From: Pedobacter psychrophilus
GTDB taxonomy: Bacteria > Bacteroidota > Bacteroidia > Sphingobacteriales > Sphingobacteriaceae
Assembly: GCF_001652725.1 (NCBI RefSeq)
Contig: NZ_LWHJ01000011.1
Coordinates: 62,001 to 126,000 of the forward strand
Length of the DNA stretch: 64,000 bases
Direction: 5' to 3'
Numbering within the stretch: the stretch's first letter is position 1; every line of letters begins with the position of its first letter. The notes beneath the pieces were generated by a model. The model worked only from the letters and a program-made list of their open reading frames with translations. It did no database searches and was not told the origin of the DNA. This document shows, piece by piece, positions 8,073 through 16,923 of this stretch. The translations under genes were made by a program, and so were the position numbers.

Positions 8073-8602
8073 TGTTAGAGAACCAAATTAAAAATGTAAT
8101 TAGAGATATAAAAGATTTTCCAAAGCCAGGAATTATCTTTAAGGATATTACTCCCATATTAAAAGATCAAAAACTTTGTAGCGACATTGTTGATGAATTT
8201 GTTTTACAAATAAAAGATTTAGAATTTGATGCGATTGCAGGTATAGAAAGCAGAGGTTTTTTGTTTGGATTAATGCTAGCTAATAAATTAAATAAGCCTT
8301 TTATTCCGATAAGGAAATCAGGGAAATTACCTTTTAAAACTATTCAACAAAGCTATGATTTAGAATATGGGTCGGCAATTATAGAAATTCATGAAGATGC
8401 TTTTGAGCCAAACTCTAAAATTTTAATTCATGATGATTTACTAGCGACAGGAGGAACAGTTGAAGCTACATCCTTACTTATTCAAAAAATGAAAGGTGAG
8501 ATTGCTGGATATTCTTTTCTAATAAGCCTCGATTTTTTAAACGGGAAAGAAAAATTGAGAAAATTTTCTGAAAATAATTTCTCACTTGCTAACTATCAAT
8601 AA
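8072..8602 (+). CDS. apt: adenine phosphoribosyltransferase
   Basis: This 176-residue protein converts adenine and PRPP to AMP in purine salvage in the cytoplasm. The N-terminal signature 'IRDIKDFPKPGIIFKDITPIL' begins near residue 8. The loop AGIESRGFLFG lies at about 55-65, and the PRPP-binding motif ILIHDDLLATGGT at about 118-130. The length is normal. The start codon overlaps the stop of the helix-hairpin-helix gene by one base. Confidence 0.93.
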   Translation: MLENQIKNVIRDIKDFPKPGIIFKDITPILKDQKLCSDIVDEFVLQIKDLEFDAIAGIESRGFLFGLMLANKLNKPFIPIRKSGKLPFKTIQQSYDLEYGSAIIEIHEDAFEPNSKILIHDDLLATGGTVEATSLLIQKMKGEIAGYSFLISLDFLNGKEKLRKFSENNFSLANYQ

Positions 8603-8727
8603 TTTGTGTTTAAATAGTGCTTGCTAAATATTTAGACTAAAAACCGTTTTGGCTTTAATTCGTATATAAAATTGATACAAACTATTTGTTTAAATAATAA
8701 GTATTTTGAGGGTTAACCAATTATTAT

Positions 8728-9894
8728 ATGAACGATAATCAAGCTGAATTAGGCTATAATTTTACACAATCAGAAAGTCAAACCATGATTGCACAAATGG
8801 TAAAAGACTTTGCTCAAAAACATATCAAACCCCATGTAATGGAGTGGGATGAGGCACAAATTTTTCCCGTAGAGCTTTTTAAAAAATTAGGAGAATTAGG
8901 CTTAATGGGCGTTTTGGTGCCAGAAGAATATGGAGGCTCTGGTTTTGGATATTTTGAATACGTTAAGGTAATTGAAGAAATTGCTAAAGTTTGCGGTTCA
9001 ATAGGTTTATCAGTTGCAGCACACAATTCTTTATGTACTGGCCATATCATGACTTTTGGAAACGAAGAACAAAAAAGAAAATGGTTGCCAAAATTAGCTA
9101 CAGCACAATGGATTGGCGCTTGGGGATTAACAGAGGCAAATACTGGCTCGGATGCTTTAGGAATGAATACAACCGCAGTTTTAGAAGGTGATCATTACAT
9201 TGTTAACGGCTCTAAAAACTGGATTACTCATGGTAAATCTGGTGATATAGCAGTAATTATGGTTCGTACTGGAGAAAAAGGTGATTCTAAAGGAATATCA
9301 GCAATAGTAATTGAAAAAGGAACGCCTGGCTTTTCTGCCGGAAAGAAAGAGAATAAGTTGGGAATGAGAGCATCAGAAACAACAGAACTTATTTTTGATC
9401 ATGTAAAAGTGCCTAAAGAAAATCTTTTAGGGAATGTAGGTGATGGCTTTAAACAAGCAATGAAAATATTAGATGGAGGTCGTATTTCTATTGCAGCCTT
9501 ATCTTTAGGAATTGCGAAAGGAGCTTACGAAGCAGCTTTGGCTTACTCAAAAGAGCGTCATCAATTTGGACAACCCATATCTAGTTTTCAAGCTATTGCT
9601 TTTAAACTAGCAGATTTAGCTACCGAAATTGAGGCGTCAGAATTATTAATTTACCAAGCTGCCGATATGAAAAATAGAGGTGTAAAAATGACTAAGCAAT
9701 CTGCAATGGCTAAATATTTTGCATCTGAGGTTTGCGTAAAGGCAGCTACTGAAGCTATTCAAATTTTTGGTGGTTATGGTTATACCAAAGATTTCCCTGT
9801 AGAAAAATTTTACAGAGATAGTAAGCTATGTACAATTGGCGAAGGGACCAGCGAGATTCAGAAAGTTGTAATTGCCAGGGAAATTTTAAAATAA
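8728..9894 (+). CDS. acyl-CoA dehydrogenase
   Basis: This is a 388-residue FAD-dependent enzyme of the short/medium-chain acyl-CoA dehydrogenase family, forming the trans-2-enoyl-CoA in fatty acid or branched-chain amino acid breakdown. It shows GAWGLTEANTGSD (about residues 130-142), the FAD and substrate region with NWITHG (about 163), and the C-terminal catalytic segment IGEGTSEIQKVVIAREIL, where the first Glu is the expected base. The length matches butyryl-CoA dehydrogenases. Substrate chain length cannot be fixed from sequence. It stands alone, with about 125 bp of AT-rich spacer before it. Confidence 0.9.
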   Translation: MNDNQAELGYNFTQSESQTMIAQMVKDFAQKHIKPHVMEWDEAQIFPVELFKKLGELGLMGVLVPEEYGGSGFGYFEYVKVIEEIAKVCGSIGLSVAAHNSLCTGHIMTFGNEEQKRKWLPKLATAQWIGAWGLTEANTGSDALGMNTTAVLEGDHYIVNGSKNWITHGKSGDIAVIMVRTGEKGDSKGISAIVIEKGTPGFSAGKKENKLGMRASETTELIFDHVKVPKENLLGNVGDGFKQAMKILDGGRISIAALSLGIAKGAYEAALAYSKERHQFGQPISSFQAIAFKLADLATEIEASELLIYQAADMKNRGVKMTKQSAMAKYFASEVCVKAATEAIQIFGGYGYTKDFPVEKFYRDSKLCTIGEGTSEIQKVVIAREILK

Positions 9895-10010
9895 TTATTT
9901 TGAAATTTATGATAAACATTAATAATTATTGGAGTAATTTTCTTTAAAGATTATGTTTACTGAAAACGAGTTAAGCTATAAAAATCAATAAATACTTTAT
10001 ATTTATTCAC

Positions 10011-10035
10011 TTGTTACATTATTTATTTATCTTTG
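10011..10035 (+). promoter_or_regulatory. candidate rpsU promoter
   Basis: TATCTTTG at 10028-10035 fits the Bacteroidota -7 element TAnnTTTG about 48 bp before the rpsU start. A TTG lies 14 nt upstream at 10011, which is shorter than the usual 17-20 nt spacing, so the -33 part is uncertain. Confidence 0.4.
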
Positions 10036-10082
10036 CAGCCCCAACAGAATTTTAAAAGGGATAGAAAGGTGGTATTTAACAA

Positions 10083-10271
10083 ATGATCATTATCAATGTA
10101 AAAGATGGCGAATCAATTGACAGAGCATTAAAACGCTTTAAAAAGAAATTCGAGAAAACTGGTGTATTAAGAGAACTTCGTAGTCGTCAAGCTTATGAGA
10201 AAAAATCTGTAGCTAGAAGAATGGAAGTAAAACATGCAGTTTACGTAGAAGGAATGAACAAAGAAGCATAA
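10083..10271 (+). CDS. rpsU: 30S ribosomal protein S21
   Basis: This 62-residue basic protein has the S21 pattern: MIIINVKDGESIDRALKRFK at the start and KKFEKTGVLRELRSRQAYEKKS in the middle. It is a small-subunit protein involved in translation initiation. In Bacteroidota this gene normally heads the cluster with a tyrosine recombinase and hpf, as here. A long hairpin in the 73-bp gap to the next gene may end or modulate its transcript. Confidence 0.93.
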   Translation: MIIINVKDGESIDRALKRFKKKFEKTGVLRELRSRQAYEKKSVARRMEVKHAVYVEGMNKEA

Positions 10272-10300
10272 TCTTTTTAGATTATTTTCTTTCAATATAT

Positions 10301-10343
10301 AAACTATTTGTATATTCACTTTTAGTGAATGTGCAGATAGTTT
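10301..10343 (+). promoter_or_regulatory. 19-bp RNA hairpin directly before the recombinase start codon
   Basis: 10301-10319 pairs along its full length with 10325-10343 around a 5-nt loop (TTTTA). There are 16 Watson-Crick and 3 G-U pairs. The ATG of the recombinase gene begins 2 nt later at 10345. It may act as the rpsU terminator (a T-rich stretch follows) or cover the ribosome landing site of the next gene. Confidence 0.65.
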
Positions 10344-10344
10344 T

Positions 10345-11223
10345 ATGTTTTTAGAGCATTTTTTTAATTACCTACAAAATGAAAAAAGGTATTCCAAGCA
10401 TACCTTAATTGCTTATCAAAATGATTTGCAACAATATTCTCAATTCTTAACTTCACTAGAAACTGATATTTTAAACTCAAATCATCATGCTATTAGAGCC
10501 TGGATGGTAAGTTTAATGGATAGCGAAATAGATCCACGTTCTATAAATAGAAAAATATCTACCATAAGGTCATTATATAAGTTTTTGCTCAAAGAAAATT
10601 TAATAGAAGAGAATCCAGTTTTAAAAATTAAAGCGCCAAAAGTTGCTAAAAAATTGCCAACATTTATACCGGAATTAAAATTAATCCAACTTTTGGACAC
10701 CAATTTTTTTGAAGATTCCTTTGCTGGTTTAAGAGATAAATTAGTAATAGAATTATTCTTTGGAACTGGTATAAGACTAAGTGAACTCCTAGGCCTTAAA
10801 ATAAATGATTATTATCCAAAAGAAAATACCATTAAGGTTTTAGGTAAAAGAAATAAAGAAAGAATTATTCCTATTCCTGTTGCTTTGGGAAATCTATTAG
10901 ATCAATATTTAATTTCTAGGGCATCAATAAATGTCTCAAATGAAATCAAATTACTAATTATTACGGATGGTGGTTCTGAAGCATATCCAAAATTTATCTA
11001 CAGATTAGTACAAAAATATCTATCTTACATTTCAACTCAAGATAAAAGAAGTCCTCATGTATTAAGGCATTCTTTTGCTACAGCGCTCCTTAATAAAGGA
11101 GCTGATATTAATGCAATAAAGGATTTACTCGGGCATTCAAATCTTGCAGCCACGCAGGTTTATACCCATAACTCAATAGAAAGATTAAAATCAATTTACA
11201 AACAAGCTCATCCAAAAGCTTAA
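10345..11223 (+). CDS. xerC: tyrosine recombinase, XerC/XerD type
   Basis: This is a 292-residue tyrosine recombinase. The N-terminal SAM-like core-binding domain occupies about residues 1-90 (QNEKRYSKHTLIAYQNDLQQ). The catalytic domain follows, with Arg in GTGIRLSELLGL (about 145), Lys in the following beta-hairpin, HVLRHSFAT (about 237), the LGHSNLAAT box (about 262) and the nucleophilic Tyr in QVYTH (about 275). Xer proteins resolve chromosome dimers at dif. The conserved place between rpsU and hpf argues for the housekeeping recombinase and not an element integrase. Choosing between xerC and xerD is not certain from sequence alone. Confidence 0.85.
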   Translation: MFLEHFFNYLQNEKRYSKHTLIAYQNDLQQYSQFLTSLETDILNSNHHAIRAWMVSLMDSEIDPRSINRKISTIRSLYKFLLKENLIEENPVLKIKAPKVAKKLPTFIPELKLIQLLDTNFFEDSFAGLRDKLVIELFFGTGIRLSELLGLKINDYYPKENTIKVLGKRNKERIIPIPVALGNLLDQYLISRASINVSNEIKLLIITDGGSEAYPKFIYRLVQKYLSYISTQDKRSPHVLRHSFATALLNKGADINAIKDLLGHSNLAATQVYTHNSIERLKSIYKQAHPKA

Positions 11224-11238
11224 AAAAAAGGAGGAAAA

Positions 11239-11580
11239 ATGAAAATTGGAATTCAAGCAATCCACTTTAGTGCCGATCAAAAATTATTGGCATTCATTCA
11301 AAAAAAAGTTAACAAGTTAGATCAATTTTATGATCAGATCATTTCTGGAGAAGTTTATCTTAAGTTAGATAACATTTCTGAGGAAACTAATAAAACCACT
11401 GAAATAAAATTGATGATTCCTGGTATTACTTTGTTTGCAAAAGAAGAATGCAAATCTTTTGAAGAGGCAACAGATTTATGCATTGAATGTTTAAGAAAGC
11501 AAATTACAAAGCACAAAGATAAAATTCGCTCCCATGAGAGTAAGCATAAAGAGTTACCAAAGCAACAAATTGCAGTTTAA
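11239..11580 (+). CDS. hpf: ribosome hibernation promoting factor, short form
   Basis: This 113-residue protein is of the HPF/RaiA family, which binds the decoding centre of 30S subunits and stores ribosomes in resting cells. The beta-alpha-beta-beta-beta-alpha order fits: MKIGIQAIHFSADQKLLAFIQKKVNKL at the start, then SGEVYLKLDNI and a final helix with DLCIECLRKQITKHKDKI. There is no C-terminal dimerisation domain, so it is the short type. The start lies 15 nt after the recombinase stop, with a good GGAGG site before it. Confidence 0.88.
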   Translation: MKIGIQAIHFSADQKLLAFIQKKVNKLDQFYDQIISGEVYLKLDNISEETNKTTEIKLMIPGITLFAKEECKSFEEATDLCIECLRKQITKHKDKIRSHESKHKELPKQQIAV

Positions 11581-11608
11581 ACCCATTTTGTTGATTACTA
11601 ATACAATT

Positions 11609-11643
11609 AAATCAATGACCTAAAAATTCATTGATTTTTTTTT
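11609..11643 (+). terminator. Rho-independent terminator after hpf
   Basis: AAATCAATGA pairs with TCATTGATTT and is followed by a long T run. It separates the rpsU-recombinase-hpf unit from the tRNA-tuf unit. Confidence 0.85.
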
Positions 11644-11653
11644 GAAATAAATT

Positions 11654-11682
11654 TTGTTCGAGTATTAATTTTCGTAGTTTTG
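11654..11682 (+). promoter_or_regulatory. promoter of the tRNA-tuf cluster (Bacteroidota type)
   Basis: TTG at 11654-11656 and TAGTTTTG at 11675-11682 are separated by 18 nt. This matches the -33 TTG and -7 TAnnTTTG elements used by the primary sigma factor of Bacteroidota. It lies just after the hpf terminator and about 60 bp before the first tRNA. Confidence 0.7.
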
Positions 11683-11744
11683 CAGTCCCTTAGGCAAAAG
11701 AGCTAAAAGGGAATAAAGAAATTGTTCTTTAATTTAATAAAAAA

Positions 11745-11817
<73 letters not shown>

Positions 11818-11908
11818 CTGTTTATTCATTGAATGAATAAATGAATGATAAAATGTTATTTTAATATTTAATAATTCATTCATTAAAATATTCAATATTT
11901 AAACTAAT

Positions 11909-11989
11909 GGGGGGATTCCAGAGCGGTCAAATGGGACGGACTGTAAATCCGTTACTTCGGTTTCGAAGGTTCGAATCCTTCTCCCCCCA
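11909..11989 (+). tRNA. tRNA-Tyr (anticodon GTA)
   Basis: The acceptor GGGGGGA pairs with TCCCCCC, and the anticodon stem CGGA/TCCG holds the loop CTGTAAA with anticodon GTA. There is a long variable arm (TTACTTCGGTTTC region), as expected of a class II tRNA, and a T arm with GGTTCGAATCC. The length is 81 nt without CCA. Confidence 0.97.
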
Positions 11990-12070
11990 CAAAAATAATG
12001 AGTGAAAACTTGATTTATTATGATTGAATTTATTCTGTCATTCTAATATTAAATTAATCAACATTAAATT

Positions 12071-12143
12071 GCGAAAGTAGCTCAGTTGGTAGAGCGATAG
12101 CCTTCCAAGCTATAGGTCGCGAGTTCGAACCTCGTCTTTCGCT
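12071..12143 (+). tRNA. tRNA-Gly (anticodon TCC)
   Basis: The acceptor GCGAAAG pairs with CTTTCGC. The anticodon stem ATAGC/GCTAT holds the loop CTTCCAA with anticodon TCC. The D arm AGCTCAGTTGGTAGAGC and the T arm with GTTCGAAC are intact. CCA is not encoded. Confidence 0.97.
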
Positions 12144-12251
12144 CATTTGAGCTCCTTAAAAGAGCAAATTTATAGTTTAAAATGTTCTTTATTATAGTTC
12201 TTAGTTTACTAATGAGCTATTTTACTATTGAATTTGATAAACTAAAAATAA

Positions 12252-12323
<72 letters not shown>

Positions 12324-12380
12324 CTGAAGGGCATTAATTGTAATATAAATAAAAATTAACCTAGTAATAAGTATAAAATC

Positions 12381-13568
12381 ATGGCAAAAGAAAAATTTGA
12401 CCGTAGTAAACCACACCTTAATATCGGTACAATCGGTCACGTTGACCACGGTAAAACTACATTAACTGCAGCTATCACTAAAGTTTTAGCTGACGCTGGT
12501 TTCTCAGAAGCTCGTTCATTTGCTTCTATTGACTCTGCTCCAGAAGAAAAAGAAAGAGGTATCACTATTAACACGGCTCACGTTGAGTATTCAACTGCTA
12601 ACCGTCACTATGCTCACGTTGACTGTCCAGGTCACGCGGATTATGTGAAGAACATGGTTACTGGTGCTGCTCAAATGGATGGTGCTATTATTGTTGTTGC
12701 TTCTACAGATGGACCAATGCCACAAACTCGTGAGCACATCTTATTGGCTCGTCAGGTAGGTGTTCCTTCATTAGTTGTATTCATGAACAAAGTGGATATG
12801 GTTGATGATCCAGAATTATTAGAATTAGTTGAAATGGAAATCCGTGAATTATTATCATTCTATGATTTTCCAGGTGACGATATTCCAGTTATCCAAGGTT
12901 CTGCATTAGGTGGATTGAATGGTGACGAAAAATGGGTTGGAAAAATTATGGAATTAATGGATGCTGTAGATAGCTATATTCCAATTCCTCCACGTTTAAC
13001 TGAACTTCCTTTCTTAATGCCAGTTGAAGATGTTTTCTCTATTACAGGTCGTGGTACAGTTGCTACAGGTCGTATTGAAAGAGGAATTATAAACTCTGGA
13101 GAAGGTGTTGACATCTTAGGTATGGGTGCTGAAAATTTAAAATCTGTAGTTACAGGTGTTGAGATGTTCCGTAAGATTTTGGATAGAGGTGAAGCTGGTG
13201 ATAACGTAGGTTTATTGTTACGTGGTATTGAGAAAACGGACATCCGTCGTGGTATGGTAATCTGTAAACCAGGTTCTGTAACTCCTCATACTGATTTCAA
13301 AGCTGAAGTTTACGTTTTATCTAAAGCTGAAGGTGGACGTCATACTCCATTCTTTAACAAATACCGTCCACAATTCTATTTCAGAACTACAGATGTAACT
13401 GGTGAAATCACTTTACAAGAAGGTGTTGAAATGGTTATGCCAGGTGATAATGTTACAATCAATGTTCAATTGATTAACGCAATTGCAATGGAAAAAGGTT
13501 TACGTTTCGCTATCCGTGAAGGTGGTAGAACTGTAGGTGCTGGTCAGGTAACTGAAATTGTAAAATAA
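12381..13568 (+). CDS. tuf: translation elongation factor Tu
   Basis: This 395-residue GTPase brings aminoacyl-tRNA to the ribosomal A site. The P loop GHVDHGKTT is at about residues 19-27, the effector region [12 protein letters not shown] at about 58-70, DCPGHADY at about 80-88, NKVD at about 135-138 and SAL at about 173-175. The length is standard. Codon choice is strongly biased (GGT, CGT, GCT), as expected for a highly expressed gene. It follows four tRNA genes, and a hairpin plus T run sits behind it. Confidence 0.98.
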   Translation: MAKEKFDRSKPHLNIGTIGHVDHGKTTLTAAITKVLADAGFSEARSFASIDSAPEEKERGITINTAHVEYSTANRHYAHVDCPGHADYVKNMVTGAAQMDGAIIVVASTDGPMPQTREHILLARQVGVPSLVVFMNKVDMVDDPELLELVEMEIRELLSFYDFPGDDIPVIQGSALGGLNGDEKWVGKIMELMDAVDSYIPIPPRLTELPFLMPVEDVFSITGRGTVATGRIERGIINSGEGVDILGMGAENLKSVVTGVEMFRKILDRGEAGDNVGLLLRGIEKTDIRRGMVICKPGSVTPHTDFKAEVYVLSKAEGGRHTPFFNKYRPQFYFRTTDVTGEITLQEGVEMVMPGDNVTINVQLINAIAMEKGLRFAIREGGRTVGAGQVTEIVK

Positions 13569-13599
13569 ATACAAGAATCCTTCGGGTGTCTTGATAATG

Positions 13600-13635
13600 A
13601 AAAGTACTTAGGAAATACTTCCTAAGTACTTTTTA
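13600..13635 (+). terminator. terminator between tuf and tRNA-Trp
   Basis: AAAAGTACTTAGGAA pairs with TTCCTAAGTACTTTTT around a 4-nt loop: a 15-bp stem with a T run. A smaller hairpin with a TTCG loop (13572-13592) precedes it. The strong stem suggests that the tRNA-tuf transcript ends or is attenuated here, before tRNA-Trp and secE. Confidence 0.8.
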
Positions 13636-13671
13636 TCTAAATACAAGATTGAAATCTGAAAGGATTTATAA

Positions 13672-13742
13672 ACGGGAATAGTTCAACGGTAGAATAGAGG
13701 TCTCCAAAACCTTTGATCAGGGTTCGAATCCTTGTTCCCGTG
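13672..13742 (+). tRNA. tRNA-Trp (anticodon CCA)
   Basis: The acceptor ACGGGAA pairs with TTCCCGT, with G as discriminator base. The anticodon stem GAGGT/ACCTT holds the loop CTCCAAA with anticodon CCA. It lies 17 bp before secE, the conserved position in Bacteroidota. Confidence 0.97.
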
Positions 13743-13759
13743 CTAACGAAATAATAAGA

Positions 13760-13954
13760 ATGGCTGGTATTGCAGAATATATTAAAGAGTCTTATATAGA
13801 GTTAACCGAAAAGGTTACTTGGCCAACTTGGAGCGAGCTTCAGAATAGTGCAGTAATTACTTTAGTTGCTTCTTTGATCATTGCTTTGATCATTTTAGCA
13901 ATGGACGAATCTGCCGGAAACTTATTAAAGTTAATGTACAAATCATTTGCGTAA
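13760..13954 (+). CDS. secE: preprotein translocase subunit SecE
   Basis: This 64-residue, single-span SecE protein is part of the SecYEG channel in the inner membrane. The amphipathic helix with YIELTEKVTWPTWSELQNS (about residues 12-30) is the conserved SecE signature. It is followed by one hydrophobic segment (about 34-52). It is the short form found in most bacteria outside the Enterobacteria, and nusG follows after 10 nt. Confidence 0.93.
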   Translation: MAGIAEYIKESYIELTEKVTWPTWSELQNSAVITLVASLIIALIILAMDESAGNLLKLMYKSFA

Positions 13955-13964
13955 TATATAAACA

Positions 13965-14507
13965 ATGAGCGATCAGTTGAAATGGTATGTTGTAAGAGCA
14001 GTAAGTGGGAAAGAAAAAAAGGTTAAGCAATATATTGATGCAGAAATAAGTCGTTTAGGCCTAACCCATTTGGTTCCTCAGGTTTTAATACCTATGGAAA
14101 AATACTACCAAATGAAAGACGGAAAAAAGATTGCTAAAGAAAGAAATTTTTACCCGGGATATGTTTTAATTGAAACAGCCTTAAATGCAGAATTAGAACA
14201 GATTATAAAATCTATTAACAGTGTAATTGGTTTTTTAGGTGATAAAAGCGGTAACGCAGTTCCACTAAGACCAGCTGAGGTAAATAGAATTTTAGGTAAA
14301 GTTGATGAAATGGCCGAACAAGGAGAGATGATGAATGTCCCTTTCTATGTTGGTGAAAACATCAAAGTTATGGATGGTCCTTTCAATGGTTTCTCGGGAG
14401 TAATTGAGGAAGTTAACGAAGAGAAGAAAAAATTAAAAGTTATGGTTAAGATTTTTGGACGTAGAACTCCATTAGAGCTTAATTACATGCAAGTAGAAAA
14501 AGAATAA
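13965..14507 (+). CDS. nusG: transcription termination/antitermination factor NusG
   Basis: This 180-residue protein has the NGN domain at the N-terminus (WYVVRAVSGKEKKVKQYI at about residues 7-24; RNFYPGYVLIE at about 60-70). The C-terminal KOW domain (about 125-175) contains GPFNGFSGVIEEVNEEKKKLKVMV. It binds RNA polymerase and links transcription to translation or Rho. The length is normal. It is co-transcribed with secE and probably with rplK downstream. Confidence 0.95.
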   Translation: MSDQLKWYVVRAVSGKEKKVKQYIDAEISRLGLTHLVPQVLIPMEKYYQMKDGKKIAKERNFYPGYVLIETALNAELEQIIKSINSVIGFLGDKSGNAVPLRPAEVNRILGKVDEMAEQGEMMNVPFYVGENIKVMDGPFNGFSGVIEEVNEEKKKLKVMVKIFGRRTPLELNYMQVEKE

Positions 14508-14511
14508 ATAG

Positions 14512-14574
14512 AGTAGCAAGAATTTGGTAGCAAGTAGCAAGATTAATAGTCTTATTCTTGTGTCTTTAATCTTG
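14512..14574. repeat. heptameric degenerate repeat array between nusG and rplK
   Basis: There are nine contiguous 7-nt units. Units at 14512, 14526 and 14533 read AGTAGCA, GGTAGCA and AGTAGCA. From 14547 on, the units change to a CTT-rich complementary type (for example ATTCTTG at 14554 and AATCTTG at 14568). The two halves can pair (CAAGATTAA with TTAATCTTG), giving a hairpin inside the operon. Confidence 0.6.
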
Positions 14575-14645
14575 ATTATCATTAAAGATCTTAAATGTTA
14601 CAAATGCTTCCACATTATTAACGTTGAGAAATAAATAAATAAAAA

Positions 14646-15089
14646 ATGGCAAAAGAAGTCAGTGCGTTAATCAAATTACAAATCAAAGGGGGGGCGGCAA
14701 ATCCATCACCACCAGTTGGTCCTGCATTAGGAGCAAAAGGTGTGAACATCATGGAATTTTGTAAGCAGTTTAACGCTCGTACCCAGGAGAAAGCAGGCAA
14801 AGTACTTCCTGTTGTAATTACTGTTTACGCAGACAAATCTTTCGAATTTATCATCAAAAATCCACCGGTTGCAATCCAGTTAATGGAATCTGCAAACATC
14901 AAAAGTGGATCAGCAGAATCTAACCGAAAAAAAGTTGCCAAGATTTCTTGGGAACAGGTAGAAACTATCGCTAAGGATAAAATGTCGGATTTGAATGCAT
15001 TCACAGTAGAATCAGCAATGAAGATGGTTGCAGGCACAGCCCGCAGTATGGGAATAAACGTTACAGGTGACGCACCCTGGACAAATTAA
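14646..15089 (+). CDS. rplK: 50S ribosomal protein L11
   Basis: This 147-residue protein of the GTPase-associated centre has the N-terminal '[42 protein letters not shown]' signature. The C-terminal rRNA-binding domain contains SMGINV near residue 136. The length is normal. rplA follows after 23 bp, and the pair is conserved in almost all bacteria. Confidence 0.97.
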   Translation: MAKEVSALIKLQIKGGAANPSPPVGPALGAKGVNIMEFCKQFNARTQEKAGKVLPVVITVYADKSFEFIIKNPPVAIQLMESANIKSGSAESNRKKVAKISWEQVETIAKDKMSDLNAFTVESAMKMVAGTARSMGINVTGDAPWTN

Positions 15090-15112
15090 TTAACACATTA
15101 AGTAAAAGACAA

Positions 15113-15811
15113 GTGGCAAGATTAACAAAAAATCAAAAGACGGCACTTTCCAAACTTGAAGACGGTAAAGCTTATTCTTTAAAAGATGCAGCTGCCTTGG
15201 TAAAAGACATTACCACCACTAAATTTGATTCATCAGTAGATATTGATGTTCGTTTAGGAGTGGATCCACGTAAAGCCAATCAAATGGTTCGTGGTATTGC
15301 AACTTTGCCACATGGTACCGGTAAAACAGTTCGTGTTTTAGCTCTAGTAACTCCTGATAAGGAAGAAGAAGCAAAAGCAGCAGGAGCTGATTTCGTAGGT
15401 TTGGACGAGTATATAGCTAAGATTGAGGGTGGCTGGACAGATGTCGACATTATCGTTACTACACCTAGCTGTATGGCTAAAGTGGGTAAATTAGGTCGTA
15501 TCTTAGGTCCTCGTAATTTGATGCCTAATCCTAAATCAGGAACTGTAACCATGAATGTGGGACAAGCAGTAACTGACGTAAAGGGTGGTAAAATCGACTT
15601 TAAAGTTGATAAAACAGGTATCATTCATTGCTCAATAGGTAAAGTATCTTTCCCATCTGATAAGATTTATGAAAATGCTTTGGAGGTTCTTCAGACTATT
15701 TCTAGATTGAAACCATCAGCTGCAAAAGGAACATATTTTAAGAGTATCAATATCTCTTCTACTATGTCTCCAGGAATAAATATTGAAACTAAATCAGTAG
15801 CGGGAATTTAA
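15113..15811 (+). CDS. rplA: 50S ribosomal protein L1
   Basis: This is a 232-residue protein starting at GTG ([12 protein letters not shown]). It has the L1 features: [17 protein letters not shown] at about residues 44-60, [34 protein letters not shown] at about 113-146, and the lysine-rich core. It binds 23S rRNA at the L1 stalk and in many bacteria represses its own mRNA. rplJ starts 4 nt after its stop. Confidence 0.97.
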   Translation: MARLTKNQKTALSKLEDGKAYSLKDAAALVKDITTTKFDSSVDIDVRLGVDPRKANQMVRGIATLPHGTGKTVRVLALVTPDKEEEAKAAGADFVGLDEYIAKIEGGWTDVDIIVTTPSCMAKVGKLGRILGPRNLMPNPKSGTVTMNVGQAVTDVKGGKIDFKVDKTGIIHCSIGKVSFPSDKIYENALEVLQTISRLKPSAAKGTYFKSINISSTMSPGINIETKSVAGI

Positions 15812-15815
15812 TATT

Positions 15816-16340
15816 ATGAGAAAAGAAGAAAAACAAGAAGTTGTTTCTGCTTTAACCGAGAAGATGAAAGAATATGGTAATTTTTATATTACCGATACTT
15901 CTAGCTTAACGGTTGCAAAAATCAATAATATTCGCCGTAAATGTTTTGAGAAAGAAATAGGGATGCAAGTTGTAAAAAACACGCTTATCAAAAAAGCTTT
16001 AGAGCAATTAGATGGCGATGTGTCTCCTTTATTTGAAATTCTTAAAGGTTCATCTTCAATTATGTTTTCAACTAATGCTAACGCTCCGGCTAAGCTGATT
16101 AAAGAGTTGAGAAAAGGAAAAGAAGAAAAACCAGTTTTAAAAGCAGCTTATGTAGATTCAGCTGTGTTTATAGGCGATAACCAATTAGAAGCGTTAGTAA
16201 ATCTTAAATCAAGAGAAGAACTTATTGGCGAAATCATTGGATTATTACAATCTCCAGCTAAAAATGTTATTTCAGCATTGCAGTCTGGCGGAAACAAATT
16301 GGCAGGTATTGTCAAAACTTTACAAGAAAGAGAAGGTTAA
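15816..16340 (+). CDS. rplJ: 50S ribosomal protein L10
   Basis: This 174-residue stalk-base protein starts MRKEEKQEVVSALTEKMKEYGNFYITDTSSLTVAKINNIRR, typical of L10. Its C-terminal helix (about residues 145-170) would carry the L7/L12 dimers. It sits 4 nt behind rplA and before rplL, the universal order. Confidence 0.96.
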   Translation: MRKEEKQEVVSALTEKMKEYGNFYITDTSSLTVAKINNIRRKCFEKEIGMQVVKNTLIKKALEQLDGDVSPLFEILKGSSSIMFSTNANAPAKLIKELRKGKEEKPVLKAAYVDSAVFIGDNQLEALVNLKSREELIGEIIGLLQSPAKNVISALQSGGNKLAGIVKTLQEREG

Positions 16341-16397
16341 TTCAAACACCTTAAGTTTGATAGTAAATTATTTGTAAAAAATTTAAAAATAAATATA

Positions 16398-16775
16398 ATG
16401 GCGGATTTAAAATCGTTTGCTGAACAATTAGTAAACTTAACTGTTAAAGAAGTTAATGAGTTAGCTCAAATCTTAAAAGATGAGTATGGTATCGAACCAG
16501 CTGCTGCTGCAGCTGCTGTTGCTGGTCCTGCTGCTGGTGGCGAAGTTGCTGCTCCAGAAGAAAAAACATCTTTTGACGTAATCTTAAAAGAAGCTGGTGG
16601 TTCTAAACTAGCAGTAGTAAAATTAGTAAAAGACCTAACTGGTCTTGGACTAAAAGAAGCTAAAGATTTAGTTGATGGTGCACCAAAAGAATTAAAAGCT
16701 GGTGTTACTAAAGACGAAGCAGAAGCTTTAAAGAAACAGCTTGAAGAAGCTGGAGCTGTTGTTGAGATTAAGTAA
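16398..16775 (+). CDS. rplL: 50S ribosomal protein L7/L12
   Basis: This 125-residue stalk protein has an N-terminal dimerisation domain (about residues 1-32), an Ala/Gly/Pro-rich hinge (about 35-55), and a C-terminal factor-binding domain with [38 protein letters not shown]. It recruits translation GTPases. A strong hairpin follows before rpoB. Confidence 0.97.
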   Translation: MADLKSFAEQLVNLTVKEVNELAQILKDEYGIEPAAAAAAVAGPAAGGEVAAPEEKTSFDVILKEAGGSKLAVVKLVKDLTGLGLKEAKDLVDGAPKELKAGVTKDEAEALKKQLEEAGAVVEIK

Positions 16776-16799
16776 TTTATTACCCTCAATAAAAAAATA

Positions 16800-16844
16800 G
16801 CCATAAACTCCTTCGCTAAAATGCGAAAGGAGTTTACGGCTTTT
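16800..16844 (+). terminator. attenuator hairpin between rplL and rpoB
   Basis: GCCATAAACTCCTTCGC pairs with GCGAAAGGAGTTTACGGC (one mismatch and one bulge) around a 6-nt loop, followed by T4. Such a partial terminator between rplL and rpoB is known from other bacteria, where it sets the ratio of ribosomal protein to polymerase. That role is inferred here. Confidence 0.75.
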
Positions 16845-16923
16845 GGTGTATATCACCAATGCAATACTGAATATAGATTCAGTTTTTTAATCGAATTTTC
16901 GGTTTAACTAAAATTTAAGACCC

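Noticed and set aside
11820-11905. Repeats of ATTCATT/AATGAAT in the spacer between tRNA-Thr and tRNA-Tyr, looked at as a possible heptamer array
   Set aside because: The words do not hold a 7-nt period; they form a simple inverted repeat, more likely related to tRNA processing.
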